Assembly (NCBI RefSeq): GCF_029227915.1
Contig: NC_079877.1
Coordinates: 18,028,851-18,092,850, forward strand
Direction of reading: 5' to 3'
From: Hydractinia symbiolongicarpus
Taxonomy: Eukaryota > Cnidaria > Hydrozoa > Anthoathecata > Hydractiniidae
DNA length: 64,000 nt
The notes under the pieces were generated by a model, which made no database searches, was not told where the DNA came from, and saw only the letters and a list, made by a program, of their open reading frames with translations. A program made the position numbers and the translations under genes. The first letter of the stretch is position 1; the number at the start of each line of letters is the position of its first letter. This document shows positions 63,916-64,000 of this stretch, piece after piece.

Positions 63916-64000
63916 TGAAAAAGAATACATATGTACAACATGTTATTTAAAACTACAAAAGGAAAAATTCCTTCCCAAGATGTATCTAATAATCTTCAAA

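Overview
This is animal nuclear DNA: AT-rich, with spliceosomal introns and a heavy load of transposons. The best fit is a cnidarian, possibly a hydrozoan. That is an inference from the mix of element families (Polinton/adintovirus-like DNA, 2A-bearing Helitrons, an integrase-like family expanded in cnidarians and fish) and from metazoan-type RPB1 and HECT genes; no single marker proves it.

Layout. 1-5212: head-to-tail array of a 2,535-bp unit carrying the 5' exons of an integrase-core gene. 5799-10612 (minus): a ten-exon HECT-type E3 ubiquitin ligase gene, with seven 19-bp dyads just upstream of its first recognised exon. 12190-21660: a decayed Polinton/Maverick (adintovirus-like) provirus with DNA polymerase B, HNH nuclease, packaging ATPase, major capsid protein and virion-like genes, nearly all broken. 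21775-22520: 3' end of a LINE. 22520-33100: mostly gene-poor repeat DNA with Helitron-like elements, a TTAA-flanked element and a 1.2-kb TIR element packed with one spaced motif. 33128-49125 (minus): a complete 22-exon RNA polymerase II largest-subunit gene whose introns hold several MITEs and palindromes. 50359-54819: BEL/Pao-like retrotransposon lacking its integrase core. 55382-58230 (minus): dead Helitron with Rep, PIF1 helicase and endonuclease. 58895-60751: 5' fragment of a second Polinton. 61495-64000: Helitron-like termini, then the start of another Helitron ORF with a 2A peptide and a herpesvirus-tegument-protease-like domain.

Only RPB1 and the HECT gene look like intact host genes. 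The RPB1 exon lengths sum to exactly 1,982 codons including the stop, so the splice model is self-consistent. The rest is mobile DNA in different states of decay. The items I would check first are the 12-copy TGAT-N6-GTAAC array (29479-30713), the seven-dyad array upstream of the HECT gene (10752-10974), kappa-B-like sites before the first gene of both Polintons, and the 2A/protease Helitron start at the right edge.
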